Positions 9,156 through 17,074 of a stretch of 35,223 bases of DNA are shown piece by piece. The notes under the pieces were generated by a model. It was not told the origin of the DNA and searched no databases. It saw nothing but the letters and a program-made list of their open reading frames with translations. The DNA is from Spirochaetia bacterium. GTDB taxonomy: Bacteria > Spirochaetota > Spirochaetia > CADAEX01. Position numbers and translations under genes: made by a program. Every line of letters starts with the position of its first letter. Position 1 is the stretch's first letter. Where the stretch lies: NCBI GenBank assembly GCA_017535435.1, contig JAFXTY010000051.1:1-35223 (forward strand), written 5' to 3'.

Positions 9156-10513
9156 TGCTTGATTTCGATAAACTTACTCCGAAGCAGATTGTGGAAGAGC
9201 TGGATAAGTATATAATCGGCCAGGACAAGGCCAAGCGGACTGTGGCCATGGCACTGCGGAACCGGGTGCGGCGGAAGATGCTGCCTGAGTCCCTGCGTGA
9301 AGAGGTCATTCCTAAGAACATAATCATGATCGGTTCCACCGGGGTGGGAAAAACAGAAATCGCCCGCCGCCTCTCCAAGCTTTCAGGTGCCCCATTTGTA
9401 AAGGTTGAGGCGACAAAATATACCGAGGTAGGCTATGTGGGCAGGGATGTGGAATCCATTATCCGGGACCTTATGTCTGTGGCTGTGAACATGGTTAAGA
9501 CCGAGATGCGGAGCACTGTCATGGAGGATGCGAAGGTAAGAGTCGAGGAACAGCTTCTCGACCTGCTGCTGCCCCACACAGTTCATCAGAACCAGCCTAA
9601 GCAGGAAGGGGAAGATGTGAAGCTGCTTCCGCCGGAGGAGCCCATAAGGGAAAAGTTCAGGAACAAGCTTAGAAACGGGGAGCTTGAGGAGCACCAGGTG
9701 GAGATAGATGTGACCAGGCCGGGCTTCCAGCCTATGGAGATTTTCGCAGGCACAGGCCTTGAGGATATGGGCATCAACTTCGGCAGCATAACCGGTGTCA
9801 TGGGTGGCAAGAAGAAAAAACGCCGCACCACTGTAAAGCATGCCCGGGAGATTCTCCTTGAGGAAGAGATCGACAAGCTTATCGACAGCGACAAGGTGGC
9901 AGAGATTGCAAAGACACGGACCCAGGAGATGGGCATAGTTTTCATAGACGAGATCGACAAGGTGGCAGGAAGGCAGAACACCAGCGGCGCAGATGTGTCC
10001 CGGGAGGGTGTTCAGCGGGATATCCTGCCTATAGTGGAAGGGTGCAAGGTGAACACCAAATATGGAATGGTGGACACAACCCATATCCTGTTCATAGCGG
10101 CAGGGGCATTCCATATGAGCAAGCCTTCGGACCTTATCCCTGAGCTCCAGGGACGGTTCCCGCTGAGGGTGGAGCTTGAGCCGCTTCAGGCCGCAGAGTT
10201 CGAGAAGATTCTGACCCAGCCTCAGAACGCCCTTATCAAGCAGTATAAGGCCCTTATGGAGACAGAGGATGTGAAGCTTGAGTTCACAGATGATGCTGTT
10301 AAGAGGATTGCATATATAGCCCAGGAGCTTAATGCAGGAAGCGAGAACATCGGGGCAAGACGGCTGCATACAATCATGGAGCTGCTTCTGGAGGAGGTCT
10401 CCTTTGCGGCACCGGAACTGAAAGGGCAGACAATAACAGTTACGCCCCAATATGTGGACGAAAGGCTCCACGGCGTATTAGGGGATCAGGATCTGGCAAG
10501 ATATATCTTGTAG
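9155..10513 (+). CDS. hslU: HslU (ClpY) AAA+ unfoldase
   Basis: HslU unfolds substrates and threads them into HslV. Within 452 residues are the Walker A motif GSTGVGKT (about 60-67), the GYVGRDVE pore-loop region (about 91-98), the inserted I domain (about 110-240), Walker B IVFIDEID (about 260-268) and the C-terminal tail ending LARYIL, which docks into HslV. GGAGG stands eight bases before the ATG, inside hslV. In motile spirochaetes, as I remember them, flgB follows hslVU; here fliF starts only 33 bases after the hslU stop. Confidence 0.98.
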   Translation: MLDFDKLTPKQIVEELDKYIIGQDKAKRTVAMALRNRVRRKMLPESLREEVIPKNIIMIGSTGVGKTEIARRLSKLSGAPFVKVEATKYTEVGYVGRDVESIIRDLMSVAVNMVKTEMRSTVMEDAKVRVEEQLLDLLLPHTVHQNQPKQEGEDVKLLPPEEPIREKFRNKLRNGELEEHQVEIDVTRPGFQPMEIFAGTGLEDMGINFGSITGVMGGKKKKRRTTVKHAREILLEEEIDKLIDSDKVAEIAKTRTQEMGIVFIDEIDKVAGRQNTSGADVSREGVQRDILPIVEGCKVNTKYGMVDTTHILFIAAGAFHMSKPSDLIPELQGRFPLRVELEPLQAAEFEKILTQPQNALIKQYKALMETEDVKLEFTDDAVKRIAYIAQELNAGSENIGARRLHTIMELLLEEVSFAAPELKGQTITVTPQYVDERLHGVLGDQDLARYIL

Positions 10514-10545
10514 AGATATAAGTTCTTTTAAATCAGGGAGGGGTT

Positions 10546-11490
10546 ATGAAAGGACAGATAAAGGAGTTTTTAAGCAGCATAGGACAATTCTGGAAAAAGC
10601 TAAGGCAGGCGCAGAAGGTCTCAATTATTCTAATATTGGCAATTGCCTTTGCCCTTATTGTCTTTGTCAGCTCGGCTGGCTCCACATCTTTCATGACTCC
10701 GCTGTTCACAGCGCGGATATCAGACACAGCACTGCTCAACACCATATCACTCCGGCTGGATCAGGAGGGAGTTTCCCACAAAATTTCCGACGGCATGATC
10801 TATCTCCAGGGGAAGGGCGATGCCCAGAGGATGATTGCTCTTCTTATGCGTGAGGACCTGGTTCCGAAGAATGCTTCCCCCTGGGATGTGTTCAAGATGG
10901 ACCGGTGGACCACCACCGACTTTGAGCGGAACGTGAACCTGCGGCGGGCAATCAGTGTAAGCCTTGAGCAGCATATCGAATCCCTGGCAGATGTGGACAG
11001 GGCCAGGATCACTCTTGTCATGCCCGAGAAATCCCTTTTCACCGAGGATCAGAAAGAGGTGTCTGCCTCCATCATCATCACACCTCATCCAGGTTCTGAC
11101 ATTGTATCAAATCCGAAGAAAATCCAGGGAATCATAAAGCTGGTGAAGTTCGCAGTGGAAGGACTTGAGGACAAGAACATCACAATCAGCGACACAGCTG
11201 GAAACGTGCTCTCCGACTTCGCAGGAATGGCATCCTCCCCAGTCACTCCCGCGGTTAAGCCTATGACACAGGCTCCGGCTCAGCAGGATATTTTCGACAG
11301 GCTTCCTGTAAGCCGCAACATAGCATACGCAGCTGCAGTCTCCCTGGCAGTGCTGCTTTTCGCAGTTGTATGCATCCTGATTTTTGGAAAGAAGAAGAAA
11401 GAGGCTATACTTGAGGATGCCCGGAACATGGCATCCCAGAACCCGGAAGAGGTTGCCCGCCTTGTGAAGACCTGGTTGTCGGAGGACTGA
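10546..11490 (+). CDS. fliF: Shortened FliF: MS-ring protein lacking the RBM3/beta-collar domain
   Basis: FliF normally forms the flagellar MS ring and has about 550 residues; this one has 314. In order I see a cytoplasmic N-terminus, TM1 (about 25-43), RBM1 (about 52-105), RBM2 (about 118-222, with DRARITLVMPEKSLF and GIIKLVKFAVEGL), a proline-rich linker (about 229-247), TM2 (about 259-281) and the FliG-binding tail (NPEEVARLVKTWLSED). The roughly 200 residues that should lie between RBM2 and TM2, meaning RBM3 and the beta-collar, are absent. The join is in frame, with no stop or repeat scar. The two-RBM form recalls the injectisome inner-ring protein SctJ, but without a lipobox. GGGAGGGG precedes the ATG. 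Family identity is secure; function is uncertain. Confidence 0.9.
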   Translation: MKGQIKEFLSSIGQFWKKLRQAQKVSIILILAIAFALIVFVSSAGSTSFMTPLFTARISDTALLNTISLRLDQEGVSHKISDGMIYLQGKGDAQRMIALLMREDLVPKNASPWDVFKMDRWTTTDFERNVNLRRAISVSLEQHIESLADVDRARITLVMPEKSLFTEDQKEVSASIIITPHPGSDIVSNPKKIQGIIKLVKFAVEGLEDKNITISDTAGNVLSDFAGMASSPVTPAVKPMTQAPAQQDIFDRLPVSRNIAYAAAVSLAVLLFAVVCILIFGKKKKEAILEDARNMASQNPEEVARLVKTWLSED

Positions 11491-11491
11491 T

Positions 11492-12472
11492 ATGGCTCGA
11501 CTGAAGAAAGCTGCAGTTATAAAAAAGCTTTCAGGTAAAGAAAAAGCCGCAATTTTCCTCATGGCCCTCGGGTGCGACAGCTCGGCTATTGTGTTCAATC
11601 ACCTTAATTCCCAGGATGTGGAGATACTCTCTTACCAGATAGCCTCCACAGAGAAGGTGGATTCGAATACTCTCTCCCAGGTGCTCTATGAGTTCAGGGA
11701 ACTGGCCACAGCCCGCAACTATATTGCCACCGGCGGCGTGGAGTATGCCAAGAAGCTGCTCTCCAAGGCCTTCGGCGAGAAAAGGGCCGATGAGATCATC
11801 CAGAAGATATCCATATTCCTCCATAAGAAGCCCTTTGAGTTTGTCAAGCGTGTCCAGAGTGACCGTCTTGTATCCTTCCTCAAATTTGAGCAGCCCCAGA
11901 CTATTGCCCTGGTTCTTGCATATCTTGAGCCCGGGACAGCATCCCGCATCCTTTCGGCCCTGCCCAGGAGCATACAGTCGGATGTGGCACGGCGAATTGC
12001 AGTCATGGACCGGACATCTCCCGAGATGCTGCATAATGTGGAGAAGGTGCTGGAGAAGAAGCTGGCCCTCTTTGACCTGTCAGGCTACAAGGAGGCTGGC
12101 GGCATAGAGAGCATGATGAATATCCTCAACCGGATGGACAAGAAGACCGGAGCAGACATCCTCTCCGAAATCCGCCGGAGCAATACAAAGCTTTCAGAGG
12201 AGCTCACCTCCCAGCTTCTTGTGTTTGATGATGTAGTCAAGATAGATGATGAGGTCCTGTGCGCTGTCCTTGCAGGTGTCTCATCGGATGACATAGCAAA
12301 AGCATTGAGGACAGCAAGCTTCGAGGCCCGGGAAAAAATATTGGCAAACCTTTCTCCGGAACTCTCCAAGCTCCTTTCCCAGCCCGATTCCAAGCCCATC
12401 AGGCTTAAGGAGATAGAGGAATCCCAGAGCCAGATACTGGCTGCCATAAGAAAAGCAGGAGGCCCTAAATGA
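11492..12472 (+). CDS. fliG: FliG-like protein with degenerate torque helix
   Basis: FliG is the C-ring protein that joins FliF to FliM and turns stator force into rotation. The 326 residues cover the N-terminal FliF-binding, middle and C-terminal armadillo-like domains, including AGGIESMMNILNRMD (hinge) and LLVFDDVVKIDD. Against remembered E. coli FliG, the torque-helix residues R281, D288 and D289 align with E290, Q297 and P298, with a two-residue deletion after them; K264 and R297 are kept as R273 and R304. The FliM-binding EHPQ is EQPQ (133-136). The start follows the fliF stop by one base, with GGAGGA upstream. It likely binds this FliF but is poorly suited to drive a motor. Confidence 0.93.
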   Translation: MARLKKAAVIKKLSGKEKAAIFLMALGCDSSAIVFNHLNSQDVEILSYQIASTEKVDSNTLSQVLYEFRELATARNYIATGGVEYAKKLLSKAFGEKRADEIIQKISIFLHKKPFEFVKRVQSDRLVSFLKFEQPQTIALVLAYLEPGTASRILSALPRSIQSDVARRIAVMDRTSPEMLHNVEKVLEKKLALFDLSGYKEAGGIESMMNILNRMDKKTGADILSEIRRSNTKLSEELTSQLLVFDDVVKIDDEVLCAVLAGVSSDDIAKALRTASFEAREKILANLSPELSKLLSQPDSKPIRLKEIEESQSQILAAIRKAGGPK

Positions 12473-13128
12473 CAGATGTATTCAAAGCCATAGATGTGGA
12501 AGAGCTGGAAAAAGCTTCCCGCATAGATATCCAGGCAGAGAGCCGCAACCTTATGGCACAGCTGGAGAAGGCCAGCACCGATGCCGCAAAAATCCGCCAG
12601 GAGGCAAAGTCCGAGGCCGAGAAGATCAGAGCACAGGCCTATGAAGAGGCAAGGAAAGAGGGCTTTACAAAAGGGGAGAAGGAAGGCTTCGAGAAGGGGC
12701 TTGATCAGGTTGACAAGCTCATAAGCCAGCTGGAGATGATAACCCGTGATGTAGATGAATGCAGGCGCAATATACTTGAGAATGCCAAGCACGATATTGT
12801 GGACCTGGCGGTGGGGATAGCCGAGAAGGTGGTGAAGACCACATGCGCAAAGCAGCGTGACATTGCATTGCGGAATGCAGAGTATGCCCTGGGGCTTCTC
12901 AAGGAGAAGAGCCCCGTGGTGATCCGGGTGAACCTGGCTGATATGGATATAGCCCGGGAATACCGCTCCATGCTTCTTAATATGTTTGACAAGGTGGAAT
13001 CTATAAAGATTGCCGAGGATCCTGCCGTGGAGCAGGGTGGCTGTATCGTGGAGAGCGACACCTGCGGTGTGGACGCCAATATCCCGACCCAGCTTTCCTC
13101 TATCAGGAGCAGCCTGCATGAAGAGTGA
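12469..13128 (+). CDS. fliH: Short FliH-like ATPase regulator/stator
   Basis: FliH dimers hold the FliI ATPase at the export gate and C ring. This copy has 219 residues: a long charged coiled coil (about 20-95, with EGFTKGEKEGFEKGLDQ, the FliH glycine-repeat region) and a C-terminal FliI-binding domain ending with EQGGCIVES, as in FliH and SctL proteins. Spirochaetal FliH proteins are, from memory, nearer 300 residues, so the N-terminus appears cut back. The protein contains no tryptophan, whereas the N-terminal tryptophans of Salmonella FliH contact FliN and FlhA. Its ATG overlaps the fliG stop (ATGA). Confidence 0.85.
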   Translation: MTDVFKAIDVEELEKASRIDIQAESRNLMAQLEKASTDAAKIRQEAKSEAEKIRAQAYEEARKEGFTKGEKEGFEKGLDQVDKLISQLEMITRDVDECRRNILENAKHDIVDLAVGIAEKVVKTTCAKQRDIALRNAEYALGLLKEKSPVVIRVNLADMDIAREYRSMLLNMFDKVESIKIAEDPAVEQGGCIVESDTCGVDANIPTQLSSIRSSLHEE

Positions 13129-14434
13129 CCTTGAGCGTTTTAAAAAGATAATAGAGAGTGCCCAGCCCTGCCGCTACACAGGCATGGTGACCAAGGTAAC
13201 AGGCTTTATGATCGAGAGCGTGGGACCCCAGGCCATGGTAGGGGAGCTGTGCCAGATATTTCTGCCCAAGAAAGAGGAGCCGGTGCAGGCCGAGGTTGTT
13301 GCCATAGACGGCTCCAAAGTACGGCTTATAACCTATGGCAGCGCTGTGGGAATCCAGATGGGGTGCCAGGTGGTGGCCACAGGACGGAGCCTGGGAATAC
13401 CTATGACCAATTCCCTTCTGGGGCGTGTCATAGACAGCATGGGGAATCCATTGGACGGCAAGGGGCCTATAGGCTTCGGAAAGAAGCGTTCCGTATTCGG
13501 TATACCTCCTGATATTTTGAACAGACAGATGGTGCAGGAGCCGGTGGAGACCGGAGTCCGCTCCATAGACTCACTTCTGACTGTTGGCCTTGGTCAGCGG
13601 CTTGGGATTTTCTCTCCCGCAGGAACAGGAAAGACCACACTGTTGGGTATGATTGCACGGAACACCCAGGCAGATATAAATGTAATTGCGCTGGTAGGCG
13701 AGCGGGGCCGGGAAGTGGGCGAGTTCATAAGAAATGATTTAGGCGAGGAGAAACTTGCAAAATCTGTAGTTGTTGTCTCAACCTCTGACATATCCCCTGT
13801 ATGCCGTGTTCGGGGTGCATATACTGCGGTGACAGTTGCAGAGCATTTCCGGGACCAGGGGAAGAATGTCATGCTTTTCTTCGACTCCCTTTCCCGTTTT
13901 GCCAGGGCCCAGAGCGAGATCGGTCTCTCCATAGGCGAGGTTCCTGCCACAAGGGGATATCCGCCATCGGTGTTCACCGAGATGCCTAAGCTCCTTGAGC
14001 GGTGCGCCAATTCACAGAAGGGAACCCTTACAGGCTTCTTCACCGTGCTGGTGGAGGGGGATGACAGGGATGAGCCTATATCGGACAGTGCCGAGGGCTT
14101 CCTGGACGGTCATATCATTCTTTCCCGCAAGCTTTCGGAGGCAGGACATTATCCGGCAGTGGATGTGCTCCAGTCTGTATCCAGAAGCGCTGTGCGTGTT
14201 GCTCCGGCCCCTCTTCTGAAAGCTGCCGAGGTTATACGGAACCAGATGGCTGTATACCGGGATGCAGAGGACCTTATAAATGTGGGTGCCTACAACAGGG
14301 GAACCAACAGGGCTATAGACACAGCGATAGACAAGCACGATGCCATAGACCAGTTCCTTATCCAGGATCTGAAGGAGAAGGCCACCTTCCAGGAGAGCAT
14401 GGATAAGGCCATGTCGATAGCAGGGGTACGATGA
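13118..14434 (+). CDS. fliI: FliI, flagellar-type export ATPase
   Basis: FliI is the F1-beta-like hexameric ATPase of the flagellar export apparatus. The 438-residue protein has an N-terminal beta-barrel (about 18-95), Walker A SPAGTGKT (about 166-173), the catalytic loop GERGREVGEF and Walker B region VMLFFDSLSRFA, then a helical C-terminal domain of normal length. I choose ATG 13118, which overlaps fliH by 11 bases and has AGGAG eight bases upstream; the frame is open further upstream only as fliH overlap. Unlike its neighbours this gene looks complete, so the ATPase activity is probably preserved. An injectisome SctN is an alternative, but the FliF/FliG context argues for a flagellar origin. 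Confidence 0.96.
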   Translation: MKSDLERFKKIIESAQPCRYTGMVTKVTGFMIESVGPQAMVGELCQIFLPKKEEPVQAEVVAIDGSKVRLITYGSAVGIQMGCQVVATGRSLGIPMTNSLLGRVIDSMGNPLDGKGPIGFGKKRSVFGIPPDILNRQMVQEPVETGVRSIDSLLTVGLGQRLGIFSPAGTGKTTLLGMIARNTQADINVIALVGERGREVGEFIRNDLGEEKLAKSVVVVSTSDISPVCRVRGAYTAVTVAEHFRDQGKNVMLFFDSLSRFARAQSEIGLSIGEVPATRGYPPSVFTEMPKLLERCANSQKGTLTGFFTVLVEGDDRDEPISDSAEGFLDGHIILSRKLSEAGHYPAVDVLQSVSRSAVRVAPAPLLKAAEVIRNQMAVYRDAEDLINVGAYNRGTNRAIDTAIDKHDAIDQFLIQDLKEKATFQESMDKAMSIAGVR

Positions 14435-14784
14435 GAAAAGAGTTCCGGCTGGAGAAACTCCTTGAGATCCGCATCATGGATGAGCGCTTCGCCGCCGCAA
14501 AGCTTTCTGATATCGATGCCAGGCTGAACCGTGTTCAGGACGAGCTTGACCAGATAAGGAAAAAACAGACACAGCTTTATGCCTCTTTTGTGGACTCTAT
14601 CCAGACCCCGGGAAGCCTGGCACCGTTGCAGGCACAGCTGACAGCACTCAAGGAAGAGGCCCTGGATCTTGAAAAAAATCTTGAAAATCTAAAAAAAGAG
14701 AAAGCGGAGGCCAATGCCGTCTATGCTGATGCTCTGAAAAAACGGAAAATTCTTGAGAATTTGAAAGAGAAAACCCTTATCTGA
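14431..14784 (+). CDS. fliJ: Short FliJ-like coiled-coil protein
   Basis: FliJ is the gamma-subunit-like coiled coil that inserts in the FliI ring and touches FlhA. This 117-residue protein is almost entirely alpha-helical with two heptad-rich stretches (about 5-60 and 66-115), starting FRLEKLLEIRIMDE and ending RKILENLKEKTLI. Typical FliJ proteins have about 140-150 residues, so the C-terminal 30 or so appear missing. The call rests on the fold pattern, the N-terminal FxLexLLeiR-type motif and the position directly after fliI (overlap ATGA). It is the last gene of the run; no hairpin terminator is visible after it. Confidence 0.82.
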   Translation: MRKEFRLEKLLEIRIMDERFAAAKLSDIDARLNRVQDELDQIRKKQTQLYASFVDSIQTPGSLAPLQAQLTALKEEALDLEKNLENLKKEKAEANAVYADALKKRKILENLKEKTLI

Positions 14785-14805
14785 ATCAAAAAATGGTAAA
14801 TTTTA

Positions 14806-14835
14806 TTGACATGTATCCTCTAAAAAGCGTATAAT
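14806..14835 (+). promoter_or_regulatory. Sigma70-type promoter of ilvBN
   Basis: TTGACA (14806-14811) and TATAAT (14830-14835) are both perfect consensus hexamers separated by 18 bases. Transcription would start near 14842, giving a leader of about 36 bases with AAGAGGA (14867-14873) before the ilvB ATG. The 93-base gap between fliJ and ilvB holds nothing else that I recognise: no leader peptide, T-box or attenuator. Confidence 0.85.
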
Positions 14836-14877
14836 TAGCTAAATTTTAGTAAATTTTCAACTTTTCAAGAGGATTAT

Positions 14878-16572
14878 ATGGAAGCTGGCTACAAAAAAGG
14901 TGCAGAAATTCTCATAAATAAACTTCACAAAGAGGGAGTTGAATACATTTTCGGTTATCCGGGGGCAAGTGCCATCGATATCTTCGACGCACTCCTGGAA
15001 TCGCCGATAAAGTTCCTGCTGGCCCGGCACGAGCAGGGGGCTGTTCATATGGCAGACGGCTATGCCCGTGCCACCGGGAAGCCCGGCGTAGTGCTGGTCA
15101 CATCCGGCCCGGGTGCCACAAACACTGTCTCCGGCATATTCACTGCCAAGATGGACTCTGTGCCCATGGTGGTGATCTGCGGCCAGCAGTCGGTGGCCAA
15201 CCTGGGTACCGATGCCTTCCAGGAGGTTGATGTATCAGGTATCACCTTCCCGATTGTAAAGCATTCATATCTTATAAAGAAGGCGACCGACATCCCCCGG
15301 ATTGTGAAGGAGGCCTTCATAATCGCCCGCACCGGCCGTCCGGGACCAGTCCTTATCGACATACCCAAGAATGTGGCCGAGTTCCCCATTCCTGTGAACA
15401 CCCCGGACGACTGCGACCTGCCTGGCTACAAGCTGGACGGGGAGCCCAACCTGGGCAAGGTCATGGCTGCCGCCGACTACCTGGTGGATGCAAAGCGGCC
15501 GGTGCTGCTGGTAGGCCACGGCGCCCTTATATCGGGCGCCTGTGAGGCGGTGCGCACCTTTGCCGAGAAGATGCAGATTCCGGTGGTGAGCACACTCCTG
15601 GGCAAAGGTGTGTTCCCAGAGACGCATCCGCTGTCTCTGGGCATGGCAGGCATGCATGGCACCGCCTATGCCAACAAGGCTCTGGAGGAGTGCGACCTGG
15701 TTATGTCTGTCGGATCCCGGTGGGACGACCGTATCGCCGGCACCCCCGCCACCTTCTGCTCCAGTGCAGTCAAGATCCATATCGATGTTGACCCTTCCGA
15801 GATAAACAAGACTATCAAGGTGGATGTAGGGATTGTAGGGGAGGCCAAGCGGGTTATGGAGATTCTTTGCGGCCTCTGTGCCAAGGGTGATACCGAAGCC
15901 TGGTGCAAGCGCATAAAGAAGCTTAAGAAGGACTATCCGCTTAAATACCGCAAGGGTACCAAAGTAAAGGTGCCCCATGTGGTGGAAGAGCTCTTCAAGC
16001 TCACCAAGGGCAAGGCCATTGTGGCCACCGATGTAGGCCAGCACCAGATGTGGGCCGCCCAGTACTACAAGACCGATTACCCGAACCAGTGGCTCTCCTC
16101 CGGGGGTGCCGGCACTATGGGCTTCGGCTTCCCGGCTGCCATCGGGGCGCAGATCGGTTGTCCCGACCGGGTGGTTGCTGCTATTGTAGGGGACGGCGGT
16201 TTCCAGATGACCATGGAGGAGCTGGCTGTAATTGCAGTTAACAAGCTGCCGGTGAAGATATTCATCATGAACAACCACTTCCTGGGTATGGTGCGGCAGT
16301 GGCAGAACATATTCTACGGTAACCGCCTCTCCTGCGTGGAGATGGTGGGGAACCCCAACTTTGTCCAGCTGGCCAAGAGCTACGGAATCAAGGGCTATTC
16401 CATCCGCCGTTCTGCCGATGTCAAGCGCATCATGAAATCGGCAATGGCTTACAAGGGGCCGGTTGTGGTGAATGTGGAGGTGGACAAGGAGGCCAATGTC
16501 TATCCGATGGTTCCGGCAGGCAAGCCCCTCAGCGGAATGATCCTTGAGCAGGAGAAGCGAAATGAAAAGTAA
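14878..16572 (+). CDS. ilvB: Acetolactate synthase, large catalytic subunit
   Basis: This thiamine-diphosphate enzyme joins two pyruvates (or pyruvate and 2-oxobutyrate) in the first common step of branched-chain amino acid synthesis. Across 564 residues it has the N-terminal pyrimidine-binding domain with catalytic glutamate at about E52 ([19 protein letters not shown]), a central FAD-binding-fold domain, and the C-terminal PP domain with [12 protein letters not shown] (from about 438) ending in the metal-binding NN of IMNN. AAGAGGA precedes the ATG. It overlaps ilvN by 11 bases. The regulatory subunit next door supports an anabolic enzyme rather than a catabolic AlsS. No other ilv or leu genes lie in the window. 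Confidence 0.96.
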   Translation: MEAGYKKGAEILINKLHKEGVEYIFGYPGASAIDIFDALLESPIKFLLARHEQGAVHMADGYARATGKPGVVLVTSGPGATNTVSGIFTAKMDSVPMVVICGQQSVANLGTDAFQEVDVSGITFPIVKHSYLIKKATDIPRIVKEAFIIARTGRPGPVLIDIPKNVAEFPIPVNTPDDCDLPGYKLDGEPNLGKVMAAADYLVDAKRPVLLVGHGALISGACEAVRTFAEKMQIPVVSTLLGKGVFPETHPLSLGMAGMHGTAYANKALEECDLVMSVGSRWDDRIAGTPATFCSSAVKIHIDVDPSEINKTIKVDVGIVGEAKRVMEILCGLCAKGDTEAWCKRIKKLKKDYPLKYRKGTKVKVPHVVEELFKLTKGKAIVATDVGQHQMWAAQYYKTDYPNQWLSSGGAGTMGFGFPAAIGAQIGCPDRVVAAIVGDGGFQMTMEELAVIAVNKLPVKIFIMNNHFLGMVRQWQNIFYGNRLSCVEMVGNPNFVQLAKSYGIKGYSIRRSADVKRIMKSAMAYKGPVVVNVEVDKEANVYPMVPAGKPLSGMILEQEKRNEK

Positions 16573-17071
16573 CAATAGAAAACATGTGATAAGCCTTTTA
16601 GTAAGCAACAAGCCTGGTGTGCTTATCAGGGTCTCCCTGGTGTTCGCCCGGCGGGGTTACAACATCGACAGCCTGGTTGTATCGGAAGAGACAGACCCCC
16701 GCTTCTCCCGTATGACAATCACAGCCACAGGAGACAAGGCGATACTGGATCTTATCATAGAGCAGCTCAACAAACTGGTGGATGTGATATCGGCCAAGGA
16801 TTACACAGATGTAGACACAATAGAGAGGGAACTCTCAATCCTCAAGATAGACTGTGTCCCGGAAAAGCGTGCTGATATCTTCCCTCTGGTGGAGGTGTTC
16901 AAGGGAAAGATTGTGGATATCGGAGCCGAGACCATCACCTTCGAGGTGTCAGGCCCCAGCGAGCGTATGGAGGCGGTGAAGACTACCTTTGCTCCCTATG
17001 GAATAAGAGAGAGTGTCCGCACCGGAAAGGTCCTTATGATCCGGGGCGACGAGACTACCACCGGCTTCTGA
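16562..17071 (+). CDS. ilvN: Acetolactate synthase, small regulatory subunit
   Basis: The 169-residue protein has an N-terminal ACT domain ([20 protein letters not shown], about 8-27, then [14 protein letters not shown]) that binds valine for feedback control, and a C-terminal ALS_ss_C domain. It activates IlvB and makes it valine-sensitive. ATG 16562, inside the end of ilvB with AGGAG upstream, is preferred over the in-frame ATG 16544, which has no site and adds six unlike residues. Its stop is only three bases from the convergent stop of the helicase gene, leaving no room for a separate terminator. Confidence 0.96.
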   Translation: MKSNNRKHVISLLVSNKPGVLIRVSLVFARRGYNIDSLVVSEETDPRFSRMTITATGDKAILDLIIEQLNKLVDVISAKDYTDVDTIERELSILKIDCVPEKRADIFPLVEVFKGKIVDIGAETITFEVSGPSERMEAVKTTFAPYGIRESVRTGKVLMIRGDETTTGF

Positions 17072-17074
17072 TTC

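Noticed and set aside
9383-10471. Open frame of 362 codons on the minus strand opposite hslU
   Set aside because: Composition and position mark it as the antisense shadow of hslU, which has all family motifs.
14785-14877. Terminator or attenuator between fliJ and ilvB
   Set aside because: I found no GC-rich stem with a T run and no leader peptide rich in Ile, Leu or Val; only the promoter is supported.
15265-16611. Open frame of 448 codons on the minus strand opposite ilvB
   Set aside because: Histidine- and leucine-rich shadow of ilvB with no recognisable fold or start signal.
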